A stretch of DNA of 64,000 nucleotides from Pseudomonas moraviensis (GTDB taxonomy: Bacteria; Pseudomonadota; Gammaproteobacteria; Pseudomonadales; Pseudomonadaceae): assembly GCF_900105805.1 (NCBI RefSeq), contig NZ_LT629788.1, positions 4,634,501 through 4,698,500 of the forward strand, written 5' to 3'. Each line of letters starts with the position of its first letter. Within the stretch, counting starts at the first letter, position 1. This document shows, piece by piece, positions 45,411-52,258 of the stretch. The notes beneath the pieces are model-generated. The model was not told the DNA's origin. It saw only the letters and a list, made by a program, of their open reading frames with translations, and made no database searches. The position numbers and the translations under genes were made by a program.

Positions 45411-46310
45411 ATGGAACGACAACTGGACGCTTACTGCGAACATCTGCGCAGTGAGCGACAGGTGTCGCCGCACACCCTGTCGGCTTATCGCCGCGACCTC
45501 GATAAAGTCCTCGGCTGGTGCATCAAGCAGAACATCGGCAGCTGGGCTGCGCTGGACATCCAGCGCCTGCGCAGCCTGATCGCCCGCTTGCATGCGCAAG
45601 GCCAGTCCTCGCGCAGCCTCGCCCGCCTGCTCTCGGCAGTGCGTGGGCTCTATCACTATCTGAATCGCGAAGGCTTGTGCGACCACGACCCGGCCACCGG
45701 CCTGGCGCCGCCGAAAGGCGAACGGCGCCTGCCGAAAACCCTCGACACCGATCGCGCCCTGCAACTGCTGGAAGGTGCAGTCGAGGACGATTTTCTTGCC
45801 CGGCGCGATCAGGCGATTCTGGAGCTGTTCTATTCATCGGGCCTGCGCCTGTCCGAGCTGACCGGACTCAATCTCGATCAGCTCGACCTCGCCGACGGCA
45901 TGGTTCAGGTGCTGGGCAAGGGCAGCAAGACCCGTCTGCTGCCTGTGGGTAAAAAGGCCCGTGAAGCCCTTGAACAATGGCTGCCGCTACGCGCCATGAC
46001 CAATCCTGCCGACGATGCGGTTTTTGTCAGTCAGCAAGGCCGACGCCTTGGCCCACGTGCAATTCAGGTGCGGGTCAAACTCGCTGGCGAGCGCGAACTG
46101 GGGCAGAACCTGCATCCGCACATGCTCAGGCACTCGTTCGCCAGCCATTTGCTGGAGTCTTCCCAGGACCTGCGGGCGGTGCAGGAATTGCTCGGCCACT
46201 CCGATATCAAGACCACGCAGATCTACACCCATTTGGACTTCCAGCACCTGGCGGCGGTCTACGACAGCGCCCATCCCCGGGCGAAACGCATGAAAGGCGA
46301 TGATTCATGA
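45411..46310 (+). CDS. xerC: tyrosine recombinase XerC
   Basis: Site-specific recombinase that with XerD resolves chromosome dimers at dif; in P. fluorescens the homologue sss is linked to root colonisation and phase variation. 299 residues. N-terminal SAM-like domain (LDAYCEHLRSERQVSPHTLSAY). Catalytic residues: Arg in YSSGLRLSELTGL, Lys in GKGSKTRLLPVG, His-X-X-Arg in HPHMLRHSFASHLL, His in LLGHSDIKTTQ, nucleophile Tyr in QIYTHLDF. ATGA overlap with the next gene. Confidence 0.97.
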   Translation: MERQLDAYCEHLRSERQVSPHTLSAYRRDLDKVLGWCIKQNIGSWAALDIQRLRSLIARLHAQGQSSRSLARLLSAVRGLYHYLNREGLCDHDPATGLAPPKGERRLPKTLDTDRALQLLEGAVEDDFLARRDQAILELFYSSGLRLSELTGLNLDQLDLADGMVQVLGKGSKTRLLPVGKKAREALEQWLPLRAMTNPADDAVFVSQQGRRLGPRAIQVRVKLAGERELGQNLHPHMLRHSFASHLLESSQDLRAVQELLGHSDIKTTQIYTHLDFQHLAAVYDSAHPRAKRMKGDDS

Positions 46311-47014
46311 GCATTCAGTTGATCACCTTCGACCTCGACGACACCCTGTGGGACACCGCTCCGGTGATTGCCAGCGCCGAAACCGTGTTGCGCGAATGGC
46401 TGAGCGAACATGCGTCGAATCTGGGCGCGGTACCGGTGGAACACTTGTGGTCGATTCGCGAGCGAGTACTGGCGGGCGAGCCGGGGCTCAAGCACCGCAT
46501 CAGTGCGTTGCGCAGGCGCGTGTTGTTTCATGCTCTGGAAGAAGCCGGGTACGGCCACGGCGAGGCGTCGGATCTGGCCGACAAGGCTTTCGAAGTGTTT
46601 TTGCATGCGCGGCATCAGATCGAAGTGTTCCCGGAGGTCGAGCCGCTGCTGGAGCTGCTCGCCAATCACTATGCCCTCGGCGTCGTCACCAATGGCAACG
46701 CCGATGTTCGCCGGTTGGGGCTGGCGGACTACTTCAAGTTCGCCTTGTGCGCCGAAGACATCGGCATCGCCAAGCCGGATGCACGGCTGTTTCATGAAGC
46801 CCTGCAACGCGGGGGCGTGAGTGCCGAAGCAGCGGTGCATGTCGGCGATCATCCCGGCGATGACATTGCCGGGGCGCAGCAGGCGGGCTTGCGCGCGGTG
46901 TGGTTCAACCCGACGGGCAAGGTCTGGGAAGCGGAGCGCTTGCCGGATGCAGAGATCCGCAGCCTCACGGAATTACCAGCGGTAATCGCCCGCTGGAATG
47001 CTCCCTCGAAATGA
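46307..47014 (+). CDS. HAD-superfamily hydrolase
   Basis: 235 residues. Motif I LITFDLDDTLWDTAPV at the N-terminus (Asp nucleophile), motif II VVTNGNADVRRLGL, motif III Lys in GIAKPDARLFHEAL and motif IV VGDHPGDDIAGAQQAG. The cap domain is helical, of the C1 type, as in phosphoglycolate phosphatase/YigB-like enzymes. YigB in E. coli dephosphorylates flavin mononucleotide and is also encoded next to xerC. The substrate here is inferred, not proven. Last gene of the operon. Confidence 0.93.
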   Translation: MSIQLITFDLDDTLWDTAPVIASAETVLREWLSEHASNLGAVPVEHLWSIRERVLAGEPGLKHRISALRRRVLFHALEEAGYGHGEASDLADKAFEVFLHARHQIEVFPEVEPLLELLANHYALGVVTNGNADVRRLGLADYFKFALCAEDIGIAKPDARLFHEALQRGGVSAEAAVHVGDHPGDDIAGAQQAGLRAVWFNPTGKVWEAERLPDAEIRSLTELPAVIARWNAPSK

Positions 47015-47026
47015 CACAGATCCCCT

Positions 47027-47112
47027 GTAGGAGTGAGCCTGCTCGCGATAGCGGAGTGTCATTCAATTAGATGTATCTGATACACCGCTATCGCGAGCAG
47101 GCTCACTCCTAC
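47027..47112. repeat. REP doublet, GTAGGAGTGAGC subtype
   Basis: Inverted arms at 47027-47049 and 47090-47112, downstream of the xerC-HAD unit. Confidence 0.9.
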
Positions 47113-47150
47113 AGGGGATTCTGGTGGCTGCTCCATTCATGTCAGGCATG

Positions 47151-47180
47151 AAAAAGCCCGCAGCGACGGCGGGCTTTTTC
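47151..47180. terminator. bidirectional terminator between the HAD gene and sutA
   Basis: AAAAAGCCCGC (47151-47161) pairs with GCGGGCTTTTT (47169-47179) around a seven-base loop. Confidence 0.9.
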
Positions 47181-47199
47181 AGCAAGCGAGCGACGCGCC

Positions 47200-47526
47200 T
47201 CAGATAGGGCGGCTGCCGTACTTGTTGTCCGGCTTCTTGGGCGGATCGGCGACCACGTTGGCCTCCACTTCCTGAACCTTGCCGCCGCGTGCAAGGAATT
47301 CTTCCATGGCCTTGGCCAGGGCGTCACGCTCCTTGTTCTTGGCTTCGATGCTCGGCAACTCGTCGACCGATACCGCAGCCTTGGCTTTGCCTTTGGCAGC
47401 CGGGGCCGGCGTGTCGTCACCACCATCGTCCTCGGCAACGTCTTCCGCTGCCGCTTCCAGGCCTTCCTCGGCCTCGTCTTCGTCGCCTACTTCGAGGTCG
47501 TCGTTTTCCAGATCATCGTCGCTCAT
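47200..47526 (-). CDS. sutA: SutA, RNA-polymerase-binding regulator of slow growth
   Basis: 108 residues. In P. aeruginosa SutA binds RNA polymerase and raises rRNA transcription during slow growth. The N-terminal third is acidic and disordered (DDDLENDDLEVGDEDEAEE). A basic linker (AAKGKAKAAVSVDELP) leads into a helical part (KNKERDALAKAMEEFLARGG) and a conserved C-terminal tail (VVADPPKKPDNKYGSRPI). It is divergent from no close gene and has its own terminator. Confidence 0.93.
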   Translation of the reverse strand: MSDDDLENDDLEVGDEDEAEEGLEAAAEDVAEDDGGDDTPAPAAKGKAKAAVSVDELPSIEAKNKERDALAKAMEEFLARGGKVQEVEANVVADPPKKPDNKYGSRPI

Positions 47527-47627
47527 GTTCTACCTCATGACTTGCCAAAAGCAGATTAGTTATAGACCAGCTTTGGCGACTGTCGAAGCCGCCGTTGAAA
47601 AATCTTCCACCGCTGCCGTGCAGCGGC

Positions 47628-48053
47628 TCATGCCTGCTCACCGTGCAAGGTGGCGAGGACTTTACGGGCACCGCCATGATCACGGTGCTCGCCCAGATAA
47701 ATGCCCTGCCAGGTACCCAGTGCCAGCCGCCCTGCCGCAACCGGCAGACTGACCTGGCAACCCAGCACGCTGGCCTTGAAGTGCGCCGGGAGATCATCCG
47801 GGCCTTCGTCGTTGTGCTCGAAGCCGTCTGTTCCTTGTGGGATCAGGCGATTGAAAAATCGTTCGAAGTCGCGGCGGACTGCCGGATCGGCGTTCTCGTT
47901 GATGGTCAACGACGCCGACGTGTGCTGCAGCCACAAATGCAACAGACCGACCCGACAGGTCTTGAGTTCAGGCAAGCCTGCGAGCAACTCGTCGGTTACC
48001 AGATGAAAGCCCCGGGGCCTTGCCCGCAGGGTTATCAGAGTCTGTTGCCACAT
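47628..48053 (-). CDS. yjbQ: YjbQ-family protein (UPF0047)
   Basis: 141 residues from the ATG at 48053, which lies 6 bases after GGAG. The family signature LQHTSASLTINENADPAVRR and the C-terminal GIYLGEHRDHGGARKVLATL are present. Members have thiamin phosphate synthase-like activity in vitro, and a His/Glu cluster suggests metal binding. Physiological role not settled. Confidence 0.92.
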   Translation of the reverse strand: MWQQTLITLRARPRGFHLVTDELLAGLPELKTCRVGLLHLWLQHTSASLTINENADPAVRRDFERFFNRLIPQGTDGFEHNDEGPDDLPAHFKASVLGCQVSLPVAAGRLALGTWQGIYLGEHRDHGGARKVLATLHGEQA

Positions 48054-48224
48054 ACAGTTCTCCGCTCGTTCGGGGCGCATTCTAGCGTGCTCTGAAAAAA
48101 AACAAAGGCCCTAATATTCCTGCAGCGATGTAAGCGATTGCCCGCAGAAAAAGCCTCGTCGTAAAGACGACCAAAGCCGTAAGAAAAATCCTTTCAGCCG
48201 CTCCTTGAATGACAAATCCCGGAC

Positions 48225-48257
48225 AAAAAAATGCCCGGCGAACCGGGCAATTTTTTC
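48225..48257 (-). terminator. intrinsic terminator of the glnK-amtB operon
   Basis: TGCCCGG (48232-48238) pairs with CCGGGCA (48243-48249) around CGAA, with T-runs on the minus strand. It lies just past the amtB stop. Confidence 0.85.
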
Positions 48258-48268
48258 AGTGCGCGTAC

Positions 48269-49606
48269 TTACAGGTTGTAGCCGCGTTCGTTGTGTTGTG
48301 CCAGATCGAGGCCGACCGACTCTTCTTCCTCGGTGACACGCAGACCCATGACGGCATCCAGCACCTTGAGGATGATGAAGGTGACGATCGCGGTGTAGAT
48401 CACCGTGAAGCCGACGCCCTTGATCTGAATCCAGACCTGCGCGCCAATGTCAGTCACGGTGCCGAAGCCGCCCAGTGCCGGTGCTGCGAAAACGCCGGTG
48501 AGGATCGCGCCGAGGATACCGCCGATACCATGCACGCCGAAGGCATCCAGGGAATCGTCATAGCCGAGTTTGCGTTTCAGGGTGGTGGCGCAGAAGAAGC
48601 ACACCACGCCTGCGGCCAGACCGATCACCAGTGCACCCATCGGGCCCACGGTGCCAGCCGCCGGTGTAATCGCAACCAGACCGGCGACCACACCCGAGGC
48701 GATGCCCAGTGCGCTAGGCTTGCCGTGGGTGACCCACTCGGCAAACATCCAGCCCAGTGCCGCAGCAGCGGTGGCAATCTGGGTAACCAGCATCGCCATG
48801 CCGGCGGTGCCGTTGGCAGCTGCAGCGGAGCCAGCGTTGAAGCCGAACCAGCCGACCCACAGCATCGCCGCGCCCATCAGCGTGTAACCGAGATTGTGCG
48901 GGGCCATCGGTGTGGTCGGGAAACCTTTGCGCTTGCCCAGTACCAGGCACGCTACCAGACCGGCGATACCGGCGTTGATGTGCACCACGGTGCCGCCAGC
49001 GAAGTCGAGTACGCCCCAGTCCCACATCAGGCCGCCGTTACCGGACCAGACCATGTGCGCGATCGGTGCATAAACCAGAGTGAACCAGATGCCCATGAAG
49101 ATCAGCATCGCGGAGAACTTCATGCGCTCGGCGAACGCACCGACGATCAGCGCCGGGGTGATGATCGCGAAGGTCATCTGGAAGGTGATGAACACCGCCT
49201 CAGGGAACAGCGCCGCCGGGCCGGTGATGCTCGAAGGCGTGACACCGGCGAGGAACGCCTTGCCCATGCCGCCGAAGAACGAATTGAAGTTGACGACGCC
49301 CTGCTCCATGCCGGTGGTGTCGAAGGCAATGCTGTAGCCATAAATGACCCACAGGATGCTGATCAGACCGGTAATGGCGAAGCACTGCATCAGCACGGAA
49401 AGAATGTTTTTCGAGCGAACCATGCCGCCGTAGAACAGCGCCAGGCCGGGAATGGTCATGAACAGCACGAGGGCTGTGGAGGTGAGCATCCAGGCGGTGT
49501 CGCCGGAATTGAGGACTGGCGCTGCCACTTCGTCTGCCGCCATGGCGATGCCGGGCATTACGATGGACAACAGGGCGCCTAGCCCTGCGAATTTACGCAG
49601 AGTCAT
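48269..49606 (-). CDS. amtB: ammonium transporter AmtB
   Basis: Trimeric ammonium channel in the inner membrane. The ATG at 49606 follows AGGAG by 8 bases; 445 residues. A signal peptide (MTLRKFAGLGALLSIVMPGIAMA) precedes eleven helices. The signature DFAGGTVVHINAGIAGLV carries the Asp and the first His of the pore, and LDAFGVHGIGGILGAIL the second His. It is downstream of glnK in a conserved operon. GlnK blocks the pore in nitrogen-rich cells. Confidence 0.98.
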   Translation of the reverse strand: MTLRKFAGLGALLSIVMPGIAMAADEVAAPVLNSGDTAWMLTSTALVLFMTIPGLALFYGGMVRSKNILSVLMQCFAITGLISILWVIYGYSIAFDTTGMEQGVVNFNSFFGGMGKAFLAGVTPSSITGPAALFPEAVFITFQMTFAIITPALIVGAFAERMKFSAMLIFMGIWFTLVYAPIAHMVWSGNGGLMWDWGVLDFAGGTVVHINAGIAGLVACLVLGKRKGFPTTPMAPHNLGYTLMGAAMLWVGWFGFNAGSAAAANGTAGMAMLVTQIATAAAALGWMFAEWVTHGKPSALGIASGVVAGLVAITPAAGTVGPMGALVIGLAAGVVCFFCATTLKRKLGYDDSLDAFGVHGIGGILGAILTGVFAAPALGGFGTVTDIGAQVWIQIKGVGFTVIYTAIVTFIILKVLDAVMGLRVTEEEESVGLDLAQHNERGYNL

Positions 49607-49643
49607 ATTGTTTTCTCCTGGGGCGTTGGGTTTGTGGCGGCGC

Positions 49644-49982
49644 TTAGATCGCGTCGGTATCGGTTTCGCCGGTACGGATGCGGATCGCCTGTTCCAGATT
49701 GACCACGAAGATCTTGCCGTCACCGATCTTGCCGGTGTTGGCCGCCTTGGTTATCGCCTCGATAACCCGATCCAGATCCTTGTCATCGATGGCCACGTCG
49801 ATTTTCACCTTGGGCAGAAAATCGACCACATATTCCGCGCCGCGATACAGCTCGGTGTGACCCTTCTGCCGGCCGAAGCCTTTGACTTCAGTGACGGTAA
49901 TGCCCTGCACGCCGATTTCGGACAGCGACTCGCGCACGTCGTCCAACTTGAACGGCTTGATGATGGCAGTGACTAGCTTCAT
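49644..49982 (-). CDS. glnK: nitrogen regulatory PII protein GlnK
   Basis: 112 residues, trimeric signal protein. The T-loop KGHTELYRGAEYVVDFLPK carries the uridylylated Tyr at about residue 51; TGKIGDGKIFVVNLEQAIRI is the PII C-terminal signature. It binds 2-oxoglutarate and ATP/ADP, docks on AmtB, and signals to NtrBC. The start is the ATG at 49982 with GGAGAG 6 bases upstream. A sigma-54-type promoter candidate lies about 80-95 bases upstream. Confidence 0.98.
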   Translation of the reverse strand: MKLVTAIIKPFKLDDVRESLSEIGVQGITVTEVKGFGRQKGHTELYRGAEYVVDFLPKVKIDVAIDDKDLDRVIEAITKAANTGKIGDGKIFVVNLEQAIRIRTGETDTDAI

Positions 49983-50377
49983 GAAACTCTCTCCCGAATT
50001 GGTGGACTTGCCCCAGGAAAACAAACCCGTCTCAAGTCTAAGCGCAGTGCCTGGCTTTGTAACGCATCGTTGACGCCAGCTAACCGCATCAGACGAAACT
50101 CCCCGCTTCGTCTGCCGCACTGCATTCGTCACAGCGACTGCATCAGTGCATGGGTCGAGGGTGACTAAGCAGAAACCTTGCCAGCTCGGCAAAAGCCCGG
50201 CATTTCAACCGTTTGGCCTCGGTTGCGCGCACTCGCGCAGTAAAGCGTTTACCGATACGCACAACAACGGTGCGCCACCGTCCGTCCCCCTGCGCGAAAA
50301 GCGTGCATCCCTGACCACGAGATTGACTATAGACACTGCGTGATACACTGCCGGCCATTGTTTCCAGGACATTCCCC
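49983..50377. other. glnK-ubiK divergent control region
   Basis: 395 bases without a gene. Contains the sigma-54 candidate (50063-50078), a perfect 8-base inverted repeat CAGACGAA/TTCGTCTG (50090-50114) and, further out, GCACTG...CAGTGC pairs at about 50119-50152 that could be NtrC sites (weak). ubiK promoter elements were not clearly identified. Confidence 0.55.
50063..50078 (-). promoter_or_regulatory. candidate sigma-54 promoter of glnK-amtB
   Basis: On the minus strand TGGCGTCAACGATGCG has the GG-N10-GC core (consensus TGGCAC-N5-TTGC), spaced suitably for transcription of glnK with a leader of about 70 bases. This fits NtrC control of glnK in related bacteria. Confidence 0.5.
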
Positions 50378-50638
50378 ATGCTCGCGCCCAAAGACTTCCT
50401 CGACGCCCTGAGCGGCACCGCCTCCCGCCTGTTCAGCGGCGACACGCCACTTCCGAAAGCCGAAATCGAAAGCCAGTTCAAAATGCTGCTGCAAAGTGCC
50501 TTCAGCAAACTCGATCTGGTCAGCCGCGAAGAATTCGATAGTCAGATGGTTGTGCTGGCGCGTACTCGTGCCCGCCTCGAAAGCCTCGAAGCCAAGGTTG
50601 CCGAGATGGAAGCGAAGCTGACACCGCCCGCTGAATAA
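50378..50638 (+). CDS. ubiK: ubiquinone biosynthesis accessory factor UbiK
   Basis: 86 residues, full family length (YqiC/BMFP). N-terminal amphipathic part (FLDALSGTASRLFSGDTPLP) and a C-terminal trimeric coiled coil (ARTRARLESLEAKVAEMEAKL). UbiK binds UbiJ and is needed for efficient aerobic ubiquinone synthesis. Divergent from glnK; downstream is the accessory island. Confidence 0.93.
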   Translation: MLAPKDFLDALSGTASRLFSGDTPLPKAEIESQFKMLLQSAFSKLDLVSREEFDSQMVVLARTRARLESLEAKVAEMEAKLTPPAE

Positions 50639-50650
50639 TCCGCGCCCCCT

Positions 50651-50684
50651 GTAGGAGCTGCCGAAGGCTGCGATCTTTTGATCT
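50651..50684 (+). repeat. single dispersed repeat arm (GTAGGAGCTGCC family)
   Basis: GTAGGAGCTGCCGAAGGCTG followed by CGATCTTTTGATC. A single arm of the family seen as a degenerate pair at 9241-9335. It marks the left edge of the accessory stretch. Confidence 0.7.
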
Positions 50685-50763
50685 CCAGCCCTTCAACCAT
50701 CCCGGCAACGTCCTACAACCTGCACCACCGCCGTCCGATTGCGCCGAAAAGCCCAGGCTTCAA

Positions 50764-50904
50764 CTAGATCGAAAACGCCCAGCCGTGGATACGGTCACAC
50801 GATGCGCCGCAGATGATGGTGGAGCGGGAACAGACCAAGCGCCCAATGACGGGGCCTTGGTGGAAAAGGGCTTCGCGGATGCTGCAATCGCTATAAGCCC
50901 GCAT
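50764..50904 (-). CDS. possible small ORF of 46 codons
   Basis: An ATG at 50904 opens 46 codons ending at TAG (50764-50766); the product includes IREALFHQGPVIGRLVC and ends HGWAFSI. It overlaps the end of the HigA-like gene by 14 bases in another frame. Cys-rich and of unknown family. It could be a remnant or chance; no strong ribosome site was seen. Confidence 0.25.
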   Translation of the reverse strand: MRAYSDCSIREALFHQGPVIGRLVCSRSTIICGASCDRIHGWAFSI

Positions 50905-51202
50905 GCCTGAGCTGGGCCCTGCGCAAATCGTAAGTCGACTGAAGATTCATCCAGAACTCAGGCGTAGTGTTGAGATGAATGGCAAGGCTGATTGCCAGAT
51001 CGGCGCAGATCCTGAGTTGGCATTTCACAAGCTTTTCGATCTCACTTTCGGGCCATTTCGTGGGCAAGGCCAGCTCCATGACGGTCATGCCCAACGGCTC
51101 CATGAATTCCTTATTCAGAACCTCGCCCGATGAGTCGGGCGCATACCACTGCGGTCCATTGTTCGCCTCCAGAGGCTGCGTTGAGTGGCCAAACTGGAGC
51201 AT
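50891..51202 (-). pseudogene. HigA-type antitoxin, degenerate
   Basis: 103 codons. The segment SSGEVLNKEFMEPLGMTVMEL and the C-terminal ADLAISLAIHLNTTPEFWMN + LQSTYDLRRAQ clearly match the HigA/VapI antitoxin family (PGEVL.EEFLEPLG...SPEFWLNLQ..YDL). Between them the helix-turn-helix recognition part is replaced by PTKWPESEIEKLVKCQLRI, unlike the usual VPRNRISEILNGRRGI-type stretch, and the N-terminal ~25 residues are not HigA-like. No HigB toxin gene lies upstream where it is expected. So this is probably a decayed or re-purposed antitoxin. Confidence 0.6.
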
Positions 51203-51306
51203 CCGATTCAGGAAAACAAGACCATCAAAACCGTTTGGCCGGCGTCCTACAACTAATAGGGCATAACCCTACGAGAATCAGCGTCTGCGCCTGATTCCGT
51301 GAGTTC

Positions 51307-51876
51307 TTGGCTGTGATTAGGCTGGTGGCTTTCGCCTGCGCTGGTCGATCCTATTCGTCGAGTTCCAGGCGATACACATTGATCGCCAGACACTCTGGTT
51401 CTGGATCCCTCTTGTCTCATTTGCTCAAGCTCAAAGAAAACACGCTGGTTCAGCATCCAGATGGTGGTTACATCTTTGGCACGATCCCCGATATGCCAAA
51501 ATTCGGCTTGCCAGGCGGGAAGATTTATCTGCGGGTAGGTATTCACCGTCGAGCGAATAGTGGTTTTGGCGTAGTGCACATTTGGGAAGCCCATAGTGCC
51601 GATTTGCTCAAGCATGGTTGCCAGACTGCCGATGGGGTAGCCGCGATTGTTGCAAAAATGATCGTCCCGGGGGCACAAATCTATTGTGAGTTCAAAGAAC
51701 AGCGATGTGGAAACAGGGTCGCGGTACTGAGGACATCTATGGGAACACTGATTCTTGAACCGCGACACGAGCGCGCCACAGGATTTGGTTACTTCGTGGT
51801 GACTTGGTACCCGCAAAAACGTGCACATGGCACGTTAGTGGGGCAGATACCACGAGCACCACCAAATCAGAAATAA
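51307..51876 (+). CDS. orphan toxin-like domain protein (barnase/EndoU/RelE-like fold suspected)
   Basis: Open frame of 189 codons from TTG at 51307. The true start is uncertain, since the first ~45 residues look non-conserved. An ATG at 51493 would leave 127 residues. From about residue 60 on the sequence is compact and protein-like: GLPGGKIYLRVGIHRRANSG, FGVVHIWEAHSADLLKHG, VAAIVAKMIVPGAQIYCEF, VAVLRTSMGTLILEPRHE, YFVVTWYPQKRAHGTLVGQ. The pattern HIWxxH...G.AILE.R...YxVVTxYP...HG is what I know from C-terminal nuclease domains (BECR-like) of polymorphic toxins, but I cannot verify it. Base composition is more A/T-rich than the neighbours. A terminator follows at once, and no immunity gene is evident. 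Confidence 0.5.
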   Translation: MAVIRLVAFACAGRSYSSSSRRYTLIARHSGSGSLLSHLLKLKENTLVQHPDGGYIFGTIPDMPKFGLPGGKIYLRVGIHRRANSGFGVVHIWEAHSADLLKHGCQTADGVAAIVAKMIVPGAQIYCEFKEQRCGNRVAVLRTSMGTLILEPRHERATGFGYFVVTWYPQKRAHGTLVGQIPRAPPNQK

Positions 51877-51903
51877 AAAAAGGCGTCCGATGGACGCCTT
51901 TTA
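51874..51903 (+). terminator. intrinsic terminator after the toxin-like gene
   Basis: AGGCGTCC (51881-51888) pairs with GGACGCCT (51892-51899) around GAT, with A- and T-runs. It overlaps the stop codon region of the gene at 51307-51876. Confidence 0.85.
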
Positions 51904-51905
51904 AG

Positions 51906-52258
51906 TATTTTTTGAGGAGTAGTCGCAGCGATTCTTTAGCTCCTGGCTTTACGGCCTTGGGTTCAGAATCCGACAGGCTAGCCCGTCGTCACTACTTCAG
52001 AGAAACCAGCTTTCTCTGCTGCCAAAAATGCGGGGGAGCTTTTGCTGGTGCCCAGTCCCGACGAATGCGCAGTTGCAGTCCTCGAACGGGATGATCCGTC
52101 AATGCCGGTCGAGAGTCAACGGTCCAATTCAGCCAAGCAATGACAGCCCATCGGGTCTTGATACGTCTTGTAAACCTCTATTTCAGCACTGAAACCCGGC
52201 TCAACTACCCTTCAAAAACCCGCAGGAAGCGGACCCCGATTCAGCTCAAGGAACGACC
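51906..52258. other. gap between the toxin-like gene and yifB
   Basis: 353 bases without a convincing gene. A 41-codon stretch on the plus strand with coding-like residues (AGELLLVPSPDECAVAVLER) ends in a stop at 52143 but has no start codon, so it may be the tail of a broken gene. The last 20 bases hold AAGGA, the yifB ribosome site. Confidence 0.5.

Noticed and set aside
51253..51828. A 191-codon minus-strand frame in the accessory island, considered as the HigB partner or as an alternative gene
   Set aside because: It is antisense to the better-looking toxin-like frame. It has no HigB features, and the terminator at 51874 is placed for the plus strand.
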